From the NCBI RefSeq assembly GCF_900143055.1, contig NZ_FRCW01000007.1, positions 124,001 through 188,000 of the forward strand: DNA of 64,000 nucleotides. Direction: 5' to 3'. The notes beneath the pieces are model-generated. The model was not told the origin of the DNA. It made no database searches and was given only the letters and a program-made list of their open reading frames with translations. Below, one piece after another: positions 7,649 to 16,070 of the stretch. The position numbers and the translations under genes were made by a program. This DNA comes from Fibrobacter sp. UWR3. Lineage in GTDB: Bacteria; Fibrobacterota; Fibrobacteria; Fibrobacterales; Fibrobacteraceae. Within the stretch, counting starts at the first letter, position 1. Each line of letters starts with the position of its first letter.

Positions 7649-8857
7649 ATGTTCATATTCCTGTTTATCCTTCTCGCGGGCCTCGCCCTTATATACATAA
7701 ACGTGAGTGCTGTCGCCCCGGGCAAGAAGGGCAAGCTGGTTGCGCTCGGGGTGCTTGTCGCGATTTTTGCAGGCATGTCGTTCCGCGATACGCTCGCGGG
7801 TAGTGCCGTGGTGGCGTTTACTTCGGTATGGCTGTGCCAGGCGTTGCTCGTTTATATCCCGTGGGGCATTTTCAGGGTGGTGCGGAGAATCGTGAGGCGC
7901 GCCCCGATGGAGGCGGGCATGCTTATGCGCGTGAGCCGCGGGCTGCTCGCATTTACCGTCGCGCTTACCGCGGGCCTGTTCCTTTACGGCGTTCCGCACA
8001 ATAGTGAGTACAAACTAATAGAAGCCCGCGTGGAACTGCCCGCGCGCTACTTTGCGGAGCCCCAGGCAGGCGATGCATCTGATGCAAATGACAGTACCCA
8101 GGTCGGCGATGCGCCTGACACCCTCGCGAAACCAGAAGCTGTCGCGGTTGTGGAACCTCGCGCCTTCACTGCCGTATTTTTCAGCGACATTCACGTGGAC
8201 CCGCTGTTTGACCGCGCAAAGCTTGAACGCATGATAACCCACGTGGATTCCATTGCGCCCGACTACCTGCTTTTCGGCGGCGACCTTGCCGACGTGCCGA
8301 CGCCGAAGCTGGACGAGTGGGGTTATGATAGTTTGTTCAAAACGCTGACCTCGAAGGCGAAAATCGCCGCCGTCGCCATCAACGGGAATCACGAGGGAAT
8401 GCAGGAACGCCCCGGTTCCGATCCCGATTCATGGATGCGCAAGGTCGGGTTCGTGATGCTCGACGATTCTAGCGCCTGCATCGGGCCTGCGTGCTTTACG
8501 GGCCGTACCGATTTCCAGGTGGCGCGCCACCGCGACATCGACCGCCTGCCGCTTGCGACTATCGCCCCGCGCGATACCACGCGCCCGTGGATCCTGCTGG
8601 ATCACCAGCCGAAGGGAATCGAGCCGGAATATTCCGGACGCCTGCCCGACTACGCGCTCTCGGGACACACGCACAACGGGCAGTTCTTCCCCGGGAACAT
8701 CGTCATCAATTTCGTGTGGAGGCTCGCATTCGGCGAGGGCGTGCTTGATGGCGTACGCTGGCTCGTAAGCGCCGGCGTGGATTGCTGGGGGCCGCCCGTG
8801 CGCGTAGGCACCGACGCCGACATGTGGGTCTTGCACTTTGTGGCCGGCGGGCGATAA
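7649..8857 (+). CDS. Membrane-anchored calcineurin-like metallophosphoesterase
   Basis: This 402-residue protein has three or four hydrophobic segments in its first 125 residues and then a metallophosphoesterase domain (about residues 165-400). The metal-binding motifs are all present: FFSDIHVDP (D-x-H), GGDLAD, NGNHE, LLDHQP and SGHTHNGQ. The layout, with an N-terminal membrane part and GHTHNGQ near the end, resembles the YkuE/YaeI type of enzymes, which act on membrane-lipid or nucleotide-sugar phosphates. The substrate here is unknown. A TATATTTT box ends 6 nt before ATG, suggesting a leaderless message. The gene is divergent from GH43. Confidence 0.85.
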   Translation: MFIFLFILLAGLALIYINVSAVAPGKKGKLVALGVLVAIFAGMSFRDTLAGSAVVAFTSVWLCQALLVYIPWGIFRVVRRIVRRAPMEAGMLMRVSRGLLAFTVALTAGLFLYGVPHNSEYKLIEARVELPARYFAEPQAGDASDANDSTQVGDAPDTLAKPEAVAVVEPRAFTAVFFSDIHVDPLFDRAKLERMITHVDSIAPDYLLFGGDLADVPTPKLDEWGYDSLFKTLTSKAKIAAVAINGNHEGMQERPGSDPDSWMRKVGFVMLDDSSACIGPACFTGRTDFQVARHRDIDRLPLATIAPRDTTRPWILLDHQPKGIEPEYSGRLPDYALSGHTHNGQFFPGNIVINFVWRLAFGEGVLDGVRWLVSAGVDCWGPPVRVGTDADMWVLHFVAGGR

Positions 8858-8936
8858 ACGATAAACTATAAACGACAAACCGCACACAGTAACTGCACAC
8901 AGTAAACTGCGCGCGGTTCGCCTGCGGCAAGATTCG

Positions 8937-10625
8937 CTACCACAGCATCGCTTTCGTCACGTCGCTCGCCTCGTTCTTGCCGCCGTGGGCGCTGTCGCTG
9001 CCCGAAGACGCTTCTGTCCCGAGGAACCTTTCCTGTGCATCGTTGATGAACCGGATTTTTCCGTGGTTGTTGCCCTTCTTGATGATTTCCATATTGAAGA
9101 ACTTCGCCACCCTCATGCCGTCCTTGCTCTGGACGCCTTCCTGCCGCGCCGCCATTTCGAGCTCGCGTTTTTTCGCGTCGTACTCGTTGAAGGTACGGAC
9201 CGCATCCGCGTTGGCCGCGAGGATATCCTCGATAAATGACTTTGTCCGTACCCTTGGCGACTTGTCCGTAGTGGGCACGTTCGGTAGGGCGAGCGTCAGT
9301 ATGCGCACCAGCTGGCACATGTATTCGTTCGGGTACATCTCGCTTTCGGGCGGGAGTACGAGCGGCAGGTAACGGACTCCCTTGACGTTCTTTGAATTCA
9401 GGTTCTGCCTGAGCGCATCCGATTTTGTAGACGCCTGGTGCAGCTGTTCCCTTGCATCGCGCAGTTCCTCTTCCGCCTTCTCGCGCTTTTCGTCCGCCTC
9501 CACGGCGAGGCTTTCCCAGGTGTTGCGCTCGTCCAGACAGTTGTCGTACTTTCGCTTGAGCGAATCGTATTTCGCGTGCTCGTCCTTGTACTGGTCGCGT
9601 TCCGCCGTGACGCGCTCAAGGTCGTTCATCAGCTTCTCGACAAGGCACGACATGTCCATGCGGGCCTGCCGCGCCTGCAGCCATTCCTCGCGCATCTCGT
9701 TTATGGTATTTAGCTTCTCGACACGTTCGCGCTCGACAAGTTCGTTCTCGTAGCTTTCGCGTGCCGCGAGCAGGTCGTCCCATGTGAAGTTGAACTTGAG
9801 CGAGAGATTCGCCTTGAGAATCTTGAGGAATATGTCCTGCACCAGCGTCTCGGGATTCTCGGCCCAGTCCACCACGTCGAAACGGTTGAATATGGTAATG
9901 GGCTGGCCCGTGTAGCAGATGCCGATCTCGCCACCCTGTGGTATTCGTTTGTCTGTAAATTCCTGTGCGAGGCGGTCCCTCAGCATGGGGTTCTGCTCTG
10001 CGAATACGTGCGCGACGCCGAACAGGCTTTCGGCCACCTTGCTCGGCATGAGCGCGTGAGTCTTTGCCGAACAGCTCAGGTACACGATGGGCAGCACGTT
10101 GCGTAGCCCGCCGGTCAGCGCGTTTTTCGCACGGTCAATCTCGCTCGGCTCCAGGATATGCGCCTGCCGCTTTATCTCGTCGATGGCGCCGTCGCCATCC
10201 TGGAAGTTCGTGAGCAGGAGCTCTATGACGCGCGGGCGTGCAATTCGCGGCGGCCGCTTGTCGCGCCCGAGGTCGCAGTCCAGCGAGACGAAGCAGAACG
10301 CGTGCTCCTCCGTCCTCTTGATGGCAATCTGCGTTTTCCAGATGCGGCCGGACACGGCGTCCTTGGTGGTGAACGTGAATCCGATGTAGTCGCAGAGTTT
10401 CCACGAGAAGGAGTTGTATTCCAGCTTGTCGCCCGCAAACTCAAACTTGCCGGATGGTTTCTCGTCGAAGTCGATTTGCCGGGGTAACTTCCGGAATAGG
10501 TGCTCGTAGTACCGTTTGCCACGCTCGTCCTTGCTGCTGCCGAGCCAGGCGTATATGCATTCGCGGTACAGCTCGTCCCACGGCATGTCACTACGCAGGT
10601 TAAAAGAAGTTCTGATTAACTGCAT
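8937..10625 (-). CDS. Coiled-coil orphan protein, third gene of J-domain/vWA arm
   Basis: This 562-residue protein has no confident family. The N-terminal 280 residues are mixed alpha/beta. They include PIVYLSCS, KVAESLFGVAHVFAE and GGEIGICYTG, a pattern I associate with uncharacterised proteins near NTPase conflict loci (from memory, unverified). Residues about 285-410 are a long coiled coil rich in Glu, Arg and Lys. The C-terminal 150 residues include YLPLVLPPESE and KIRFINDAQERF. No nuclease or kinase motif is clear. It follows the vWA gene on the same strand after a 139-base gap with a strong hairpin, and has its own TATCTTT box and GGGGAC ribosome-binding site, so it may be both read-through and separately transcribed. 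Proposed role: sensor or scaffold partner of the vWA/J proteins. Confidence 0.75.
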   Translation of the reverse strand: MQLIRTSFNLRSDMPWDELYRECIYAWLGSSKDERGKRYYEHLFRKLPRQIDFDEKPSGKFEFAGDKLEYNSFSWKLCDYIGFTFTTKDAVSGRIWKTQIAIKRTEEHAFCFVSLDCDLGRDKRPPRIARPRVIELLLTNFQDGDGAIDEIKRQAHILEPSEIDRAKNALTGGLRNVLPIVYLSCSAKTHALMPSKVAESLFGVAHVFAEQNPMLRDRLAQEFTDKRIPQGGEIGICYTGQPITIFNRFDVVDWAENPETLVQDIFLKILKANLSLKFNFTWDDLLAARESYENELVERERVEKLNTINEMREEWLQARQARMDMSCLVEKLMNDLERVTAERDQYKDEHAKYDSLKRKYDNCLDERNTWESLAVEADEKREKAEEELRDAREQLHQASTKSDALRQNLNSKNVKGVRYLPLVLPPESEMYPNEYMCQLVRILTLALPNVPTTDKSPRVRTKSFIEDILAANADAVRTFNEYDAKKRELEMAARQEGVQSKDGMRVAKFFNMEIIKKGNNHGKIRFINDAQERFLGTEASSGSDSAHGGKNEASDVTKAMLW

Positions 10626-10685
10626 AAAAGTCCCCTAGAAATTTTTTTTGGAAAGATAGTTGAAGGAAGGGAGGGTGTCAATGGA

Positions 10686-10757
10686 CTCCCCGGGCAACAG
10701 GACCGCTGCGCTAGTAGTCCTTGCCGATTCCAGTCTGGCGGAGCCTGGCCCGGGGAG
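10686..10757 (-). other. Strong imperfect hairpin / possible structured RNA between vWA and coiled-coil genes
   Basis: A perfect 10-base inverted repeat (CTCCCCGGGC at 10686-10695, GCCCGGGGAG at 10748-10757) is extended by CAGG/CCTG after a two-base bulge, giving about 14 pairs. The 42-base interior can form a smaller GGAC/GTCC stem. There is no U-run, so it is not a typical intrinsic terminator. It could regulate read-through, stabilise the upstream mRNA, or be an ncRNA. Confidence 0.55.
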
Positions 10758-10764
10758 CAAAACA

Positions 10765-11718
10765 TTACTTGTAGCCAAGCAATTTCTTCTTGTGCTCAAT
10801 AAGTTTCGCCTGCTCCTTGATATGGACCAACGCCGGGATTGGACGCAAGGTAATCTTCAGTTCTTCCTTTTCCAGTTCTTCAATCTTGCCCGCATCCTTT
10901 GCCGCCATGCCTTTGATGATGTCGACGATGTCGTCAATTTGTTCAACACCGATGGCTATACCTCCCGTGACATTCGCAATCCAGGAGAAAAATTCGGGAT
11001 TGCCAAGTCGGGAGACACGACGACTGAAATTGCCGATTTCTACTTCGTAGAGCGTAGATTGGCGGCGGTAATCGCAGCCTGCCGAGCAGTATACTGTGTT
11101 TATGGTGACCTGCTTTTTGAAAAGCGACTCGGTGATTTTGAAATAGTCGTGCTGGTAAGGGCATTCGCTAACTTCGTGCGGCCGGGCATCGCCGAAAAGG
11201 ACAACGGAATGCGTGTTGATTTCACTCCAGTTCATTTCGAGTGCGTCGTGAAGTGCGTCTTCCACTGCTTCGTCTTCATCACCGCCGTATCCATCGGGCG
11301 TACCCAAGATAAACGACTGCAACTGCTCGACATTGACCGTTAACGGCTGGACTTTCGTGATGTAGGGGTCTCCGCTCCCGTGATCCAGGTAAAAGATGAT
11401 GCCTATGCGCAGGTTGGGGATGAGTTGGAAAAGCGTCGTGCATATTTCGGTAAACTTACGTTTCAATATTGCGTGGTAGGCGGACATAGATCCCGTTAAA
11501 TCGCCCATCAGCACCAGGTCGAGCCCCTTGTGCGCTTGCTGTTCCTTCTGCATTTTCTGCTTTATGGAGTCTCCCTTGAGGACGTTTCCCAAAGCCCCCT
11601 GCTTTTGCACGGAGGCAATGTTGAATGTCTTGATAGGCTTGTCGTCTTTCTTAACGACAAGGCTTCCGCTAGGCTTCTTGAGGGCCGGCAGGTGGAGTTT
11701 TGTTTCTACTTTTTCCAT
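10765..11718 (-). CDS. vWA-domain protein (TerY-like) of the J-domain arm
   Basis: This 317-residue protein consists of about 60 residues of lead-in followed by a von Willebrand A domain. The MIDAS motif is DLTGSM (residues about 72-77), with Thr in place of the usual first Ser; the later GGDEDEAVEDAL and LFGDARPH segments complete the metal site. The ATG at 11718 is chosen over a longer frame because it follows GGAGAAATAACC and sits 2 bases after the stop of the J-domain gene. vWA proteins of this kind work as metal-dependent scaffolds with AAA+ or kinase partners. In this locus a MoxR ATPase is encoded divergently. No signal peptide; cytosolic. Confidence 0.8.
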   Translation of the reverse strand: MEKVETKLHLPALKKPSGSLVVKKDDKPIKTFNIASVQKQGALGNVLKGDSIKQKMQKEQQAHKGLDLVLMGDLTGSMSAYHAILKRKFTEICTTLFQLIPNLRIGIIFYLDHGSGDPYITKVQPLTVNVEQLQSFILGTPDGYGGDEDEAVEDALHDALEMNWSEINTHSVVLFGDARPHEVSECPYQHDYFKITESLFKKQVTINTVYCSAGCDYRRQSTLYEVEIGNFSRRVSRLGNPEFFSWIANVTGGIAIGVEQIDDIVDIIKGMAAKDAGKIEELEKEELKITLRPIPALVHIKEQAKLIEHKKKLLGYK

Positions 11719-11720
11719 GG

Positions 11721-13247
11721 TTATTTCTCCCGTGTTTTGTGTGAATCTCTTGATGCGACGTAGGTACTGTCGTAAGTCGCTCTCTTTTCCGCGTTGGACA
11801 GTATATCCCACGCCTCGTTCAGTTGCTTGAACCGTTCGGTGTATTCCTCGCGATTATCTTCGGTCGCCTTGTCCGGATGGAACATCTTGGCCATCTTCCT
11901 GTACTGCCTCTTGAGTTGCTTGATGTCAAACTCCGTGTAGTCTGTGGCTTCATCATACTCGTCGTCGTAAAGGACCTTGTACAGGTCGATCCATCCGTCC
12001 GATGTATCCGAGGCTTCTTCACCTGGGGCTTCCGATGCGCTTGCGTAATTATTCAAGATGGTGATGATGTCTTCGTAACCCTTGCAATAACTCAAGCCTT
12101 CGACTATGTTCCTGTAGCTTTCCGCAAAAAAGAATGATTTCAGGTACTTGTCGGCTTCGAGAACGCAGTTCTCTATTTTCCCGAGCCACACGGAAAAATC
12201 GAGGCCTGAAGATTCGGCATGCTCCTTGATGGCGGCGTATTGGCTTTTGAGTTCTTCGTAGGCAAGATTGATTTCGTCAATAGGCACAGAGAACCCTTTG
12301 AATGTTCCGCTTGCATATTTCTCGTCAAGTTCTTTGAATTTCTGTATCGATTCCTCAAGAGCCTTGATGCTGACGCGGATGGTTTCCTTGACTACAATCT
12401 TCGCCTTTTTCCCATCTTCGCTGTCATCATACTTGATGTTGTCGAAGGTTTCGGATACGGCTTCCATATCGGCCAATTTTCGGTCGTATTCCTTGATTTT
12501 CTCGTTAAGGTTGTTCTCTATCTCGGAGCGGTCCTTTTCCCAGCGCTCCTTCTCGGCTTCGAACGCTTCTCGTTTTTCGCGTTCTCGAGATTCAAACGTT
12601 CTTTCCTTTTCCTCCACTTCGGCCAATCGCGACGCGATGGAAGATTCCCTTTCGGAACATTCCTTTTCGCGGGTTTCGAGATTCGCTATTTTAGCCTTGT
12701 ATTCATCTTTGAGCGCGTCGGCTGTTTTCTGCTTTTCTTCGTAGGTTTCCTTTTCCTGATTGCACTCCTTTTCTGCTTTCTCGGCCTTTGCGACCCTGTC
12801 CTTCATGGCGGAGCGCTCGTCTTTGATGTTTTGGCGCTCGGCGTCAAGGTCGGCATCCTTGATGGCAACGCGCTGTTCATCCTTGCGGACATTTTCGCTC
12901 CTGATGTGTATTGATATTTCTTCCTTGCGGATGGCCTCCTTGCGATCCTTCAGGTCATCTTCCCAATCTGCCAGGCGGTTCTGCTGCTGTTGCAGTTCCA
13001 CTTGCAGCGAGCGGTTTTCGTCAACGGTCTTTTGGAAGTCGGCGACCTGGTTGTTGAATACGTCAATGCCTTGCCTAATTCCGTTGCTATTGAGGATGGA
13101 TTGGTTCAGCACATCGATCGCCTGAGTGTTTATGGCCGCAGACTTGGTTAGGTTTCGCTCCGTGCGCTTAATCCGCTTGGCCTGCTCACGTTCCCGCAGG
13201 GCCTGCTCTTTTTTTCGCTTTCCGAAATTGAATATCGAAAACATCAT
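11721..13247 (-). CDS. Long coiled-coil protein with C-terminal J domain
   Basis: This 508-residue protein begins FSIFNFGKRKKEQ. Residues about 60-260 form a nearly continuous coiled coil (EKEC, EEKERTFESREREKREAF and similar). A helical middle section follows, and a J domain occupies roughly residues 425-500 with the diagnostic HPD in AKMFHPDKATEDN and the FKQLNEAWDILSN helix. J domains recruit and stimulate DnaK/Hsp70. Placing one at the C-terminus of a coiled coil is unusual and implies a targeted co-chaperone. The start has a good ribosome-binding site (AAAAGGAACACT). First gene of the minus arm, with vWA 2 bases downstream and a shared regulatory region with the MoxR operon. Confidence 0.85.
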   Translation of the reverse strand: MMFSIFNFGKRKKEQALREREQAKRIKRTERNLTKSAAINTQAIDVLNQSILNSNGIRQGIDVFNNQVADFQKTVDENRSLQVELQQQQNRLADWEDDLKDRKEAIRKEEISIHIRSENVRKDEQRVAIKDADLDAERQNIKDERSAMKDRVAKAEKAEKECNQEKETYEEKQKTADALKDEYKAKIANLETREKECSERESSIASRLAEVEEKERTFESREREKREAFEAEKERWEKDRSEIENNLNEKIKEYDRKLADMEAVSETFDNIKYDDSEDGKKAKIVVKETIRVSIKALEESIQKFKELDEKYASGTFKGFSVPIDEINLAYEELKSQYAAIKEHAESSGLDFSVWLGKIENCVLEADKYLKSFFFAESYRNIVEGLSYCKGYEDIITILNNYASASEAPGEEASDTSDGWIDLYKVLYDDEYDEATDYTEFDIKQLKRQYRKMAKMFHPDKATEDNREEYTERFKQLNEAWDILSNAEKRATYDSTYVASRDSHKTREK

Positions 13248-13308
13248 AGTGTTCCTTTTTGGTGGTAAAAGTGATGCTCATAATATACTCTTGATATGCG
13301 AATTCTTT

Positions 13309-13395
13309 GTTCGTACGAACTGTATGTTCGTAAAATGAAAATTCAATGAAAAAGTTGTTTCCTTCGTGAAAAATTTTGGTTATATTTAAAACCAA
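13309..13395. promoter_or_regulatory. Divergent promoter/operator region of the MoxR and J-domain arms
   Basis: The 165-base gap between divergent genes has a perfect palindrome GTTCGTACGAAC (13309-13320), an overlapping dyad CGAAC-N5-GTTCG (13316-13330), and a TTGGTT/AACCAA dyad (13376-13381 and 13390-13395) that encloses a TATATTT -10 box for the plus arm. The WYL regulator encoded in the plus arm is the natural candidate to bind here; this is inference. Confidence 0.55.
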
Positions 13396-13412
13396 GAAAA
13401 AAGGAATCTACT

Positions 13413-15779
13413 ATGACTGAAGCCGACATCTTACAAAAACTTGACGATGCTTTTAATGCTCTCTCCCAAGAGCGAAAGACCATCGTCGTACCACTTGTGG
13501 AGATGATAAAAAAAGCGGGGCTTGACAAAAAGCAAGCCTCAAATTATGAGCGGATTCTCAGTTCTTCCGGAAATTTTAAACTGGATCACAAGAAGGAAGG
13601 CGTTCTTGTGAATCATAAAAAATTTAAACCTATGGAGAAACCCATGACCACCTCCCAAGATACGGCAATTAATAATATGAACCTCCATGACAGAATCAAG
13701 GCGTTGCGAGATGCACTTTCTGAAGGTCTTTACGAAAAGGATGAAGCGGTTCGCCTTGCTTTACTTACTGCAATTTCTGGCGAAAGTATCTTTTTCTTAG
13801 GAAAACCCGGTTATGCAAAAAGTATGATTGCCTGCCGCATTAAGGAAGCATTCAAGGCTGATGATGGCAGCGATGCAAAATGGTTCGAATATCTGATGAA
13901 CCAGTTCTCAACACCGGAGGACATTTTTGGCCCTATTTCACTAAAAGCCCTAAATGCGGAAGGTGAAAGCGAAGAGGAAGAGTACAAGCGAATAACAAAA
14001 AATATGTTGCCTGAGGCAGACATCGCCTTTTTGGATGAGATTTGGAAAGCGAGTGCAGCGATTCAGAATACCTTGTTGAATATTATAAATGAACGTAAGT
14101 TTAGCAACGGCGGTGAAAGAAAAAAAGTTCCGCTTAAAGCGCTTTTCACAGCGTCAAACGAACTTCCCAAAAAGAATGAAGGCCACGAAGCATTATTTGA
14201 CCGCTTTATTTTACGCTTAATTGTTAATCCGATCCAAAACGAAGACAATTTTTTTGAAATGGTTGATGAGTCAACATCGCACGAATTTAAAATGCCTGAT
14301 GGTGTAAAACCTATTTCTGTCGGAGAATGGAATGCTTGGAAAGAAAAAATAGATGAAGTTTCGCTTTCTGATGCCGCAAAATCTGTTATTCGCGCGGTTC
14401 GAAACGAATTGGTTCTTCGTAATGAAGCAATGAGCGAAGATGAAAAGAAAAATGACGAGTTGTTTGAAGTAAGTGACCGTCGTTGGAAAAAGATTGTTCA
14501 TATTTTGAAGACGTCTGCGTTCCTTAATGATCGTACCGAAATTGACTTGATGGACTGTCAGCTTATTGAGTACTGTATTTGGAGTACTGAGAAACAACAG
14601 AAACTCGCTCGCGAAATTGTCGAAAAATGCATTCAGCAAAATGGCTTGGATTGTGATACCGCCATAGACGAAATTAAAGAGCAAATTGAAGAATTTGAAA
14701 AGAAGGTCAATGAGCAATGGTTTTATATGGAGGGTGATAAGCCGCTGACTTACAAAATGCGAGATGGGAAGCTAGCATATAAAATTACCCAGCCTAAAGA
14801 GATTAAGAGCTATGATAGCATTACCCCTGCGTATCTTTGTAAAGAATACGAGCATTCTTCTTATGATCGTCACGGAGCATATTATGATAAAAATGGTGAT
14901 TTTATGGGCGATTATGATTATTACTTCAAAGATAACAGCTTCGTATTATATGGTAAGCATGTGAATTGGATTGATGGATATACGGACATTAGTTATTCTA
15001 CAGAAATCGCCACAAAGACCGGTGGATTAATGAAAAAAAATTTTTCTGATATAGCCCACGAAACTCTTCAAGAAAGATTCACTAAAGCGGCTTACATGCC
15101 GATTGTATCACAGATAGAATCTGAAATAACAAAACTGAATGACCAAAAAAATAGCAGTGCTATTCCATTCAAATCAAATTTATTTGCCAATCAAGAGTAT
15201 AATACAATTATCACCACAAAAATAGACGATGCAATTCGTGAACTTCAAGATGCACAGATTTCTCTTGATAAGCAGCGTAATCGCTATTTAAATACAAAGC
15301 TCAGTAGTAAATTTACCGTGGGTGATGTAATCCTCAAAAATGGAGTCGTTTTCTCCGCTACAGAAGTTGCTGCATTAACAACGGAACAGAAGAAAGATGT
15401 AATTGCTGTTGTTTGCATTACAGGCGAAAAAACATACGCAATTGGAATTGATCAGTATATGGAGAGTTGGGAGGATATTCCAGAAATTGCATCTAACTAC
15501 GCAAGCAACAACGATCTTCCAAATGAATATTCTTCTAATTGGATAGTCCCAAATAAAGATTTGCTACATATGATTTGGCAAAATAGGGAAACGATTAACA
15601 AGTCTTTGGAACAACTTGAGTCTGCATGCACATTAGACGAAGAAGAATATTGGTCTTCAAGCACAAATGGTAATTCTGCGGCATTTTATCAAATGTTTGA
15701 CGAAGATGGGCAAATAGACCATACTACAAAAGACCATGAATACTCTGTTTGCGTAATTCGCGAATGGGAAAAAGAATAA
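13413..15779 (+). CDS. RavA-like MoxR-family AAA+ ATPase
   Basis: This 788-residue protein has a helical N-terminal extension of about 90 residues, then an AAA+ MoxR module. Walker A is GKPGYAKS (about residue 130; compare GPPG.AKS in RavA) and Walker B is IAFLDEIW followed by KASAAIQNTLLNIINERKF (about 204-230). Sensor 1 (LFTASNELPK) and the arginine-finger region (ALFDRFILRL) are present. The second half is alpha-helical with a Tyr-rich insertion (about 470-540), which is larger than RavA (about 500 residues). MoxR ATPases work with vWA partners such as ViaA; that partner is the third gene of this operon. Good ribosome-binding site AAAAGGAATCT. AT-rich codon use compared with flanking host genes suggests horizontal acquisition. 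Confidence 0.88.
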   Translation: MTEADILQKLDDAFNALSQERKTIVVPLVEMIKKAGLDKKQASNYERILSSSGNFKLDHKKEGVLVNHKKFKPMEKPMTTSQDTAINNMNLHDRIKALRDALSEGLYEKDEAVRLALLTAISGESIFFLGKPGYAKSMIACRIKEAFKADDGSDAKWFEYLMNQFSTPEDIFGPISLKALNAEGESEEEEYKRITKNMLPEADIAFLDEIWKASAAIQNTLLNIINERKFSNGGERKKVPLKALFTASNELPKKNEGHEALFDRFILRLIVNPIQNEDNFFEMVDESTSHEFKMPDGVKPISVGEWNAWKEKIDEVSLSDAAKSVIRAVRNELVLRNEAMSEDEKKNDELFEVSDRRWKKIVHILKTSAFLNDRTEIDLMDCQLIEYCIWSTEKQQKLAREIVEKCIQQNGLDCDTAIDEIKEQIEEFEKKVNEQWFYMEGDKPLTYKMRDGKLAYKITQPKEIKSYDSITPAYLCKEYEHSSYDRHGAYYDKNGDFMGDYDYYFKDNSFVLYGKHVNWIDGYTDISYSTEIATKTGGLMKKNFSDIAHETLQERFTKAAYMPIVSQIESEITKLNDQKNSSAIPFKSNLFANQEYNTIITTKIDDAIRELQDAQISLDKQRNRYLNTKLSSKFTVGDVILKNGVVFSATEVAALTTEQKKDVIAVVCITGEKTYAIGIDQYMESWEDIPEIASNYASNNDLPNEYSSNWIVPNKDLLHMIWQNRETINKSLEQLESACTLDEEEYWSSSTNGNSAAFYQMFDEDGQIDHTTKDHEYSVCVIREWEKE

Positions 15780-15788
15780 GTACAAACT

Positions 15789-16070
15789 ATGACCTTGCTT
15801 GATAACGAAATAGAAATCCTTCGCCAGAAATTTCCTGACGGCACGCCGAATGTTCATTCTCTTTCGGATGAACAAAAGGCGTGGCTGCATATGAAGATAC
15901 AGTCTATTGCAGAAGGAATTGTTCCCTCTCCAGTGATAAGTCAACTTGAAAAAATCGGAAATCGTCTAACGCATGCAACGGAAGATATTCCTGATGATGA
16001 AATGCAGAAAATTGTGTCGTTTATTTTTGCAAATATGAATGAGATTGAGAACATACCGAAAAGAGGATGA
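15789..16070 (+). CDS. Small helical protein, paralogue of the vWA protein's N-terminus
   Basis: This 93-residue soluble protein has LRQKFPDGTPNVHSLSDEQ and a C-terminal helix ending FIFANMNEIENI. These align by eye with IRKKFPLGISDVSEISDES and TLFQNIQKISDDL in the first 120 residues of the next gene. It starts 9 bases after MoxR, and its stop overlaps the vWA start (ATGA). It is probably a dedicated adaptor that mimics or competes with the vWA N-terminal domain; that role is inferred. Confidence 0.7.
   Translation: MTLLDNEIEILRQKFPDGTPNVHSLSDEQKAWLHMKIQSIAEGIVPSPVISQLEKIGNRLTHATEDIPDDEMQKIVSFIFANMNEIENIPKRG

Noticed and set aside
10686-10757. tRNA gene
   Set aside because: It has a long stem with inner hairpin but no T-arm consensus, anticodon loop or CCA-side geometry.
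13316-13330. LexA box of the CGAAC-N4-GTTCG type
   Set aside because: The spacer is 5 instead of 4, and as far as I recall Fibrobacter LexA recognises a different motif.
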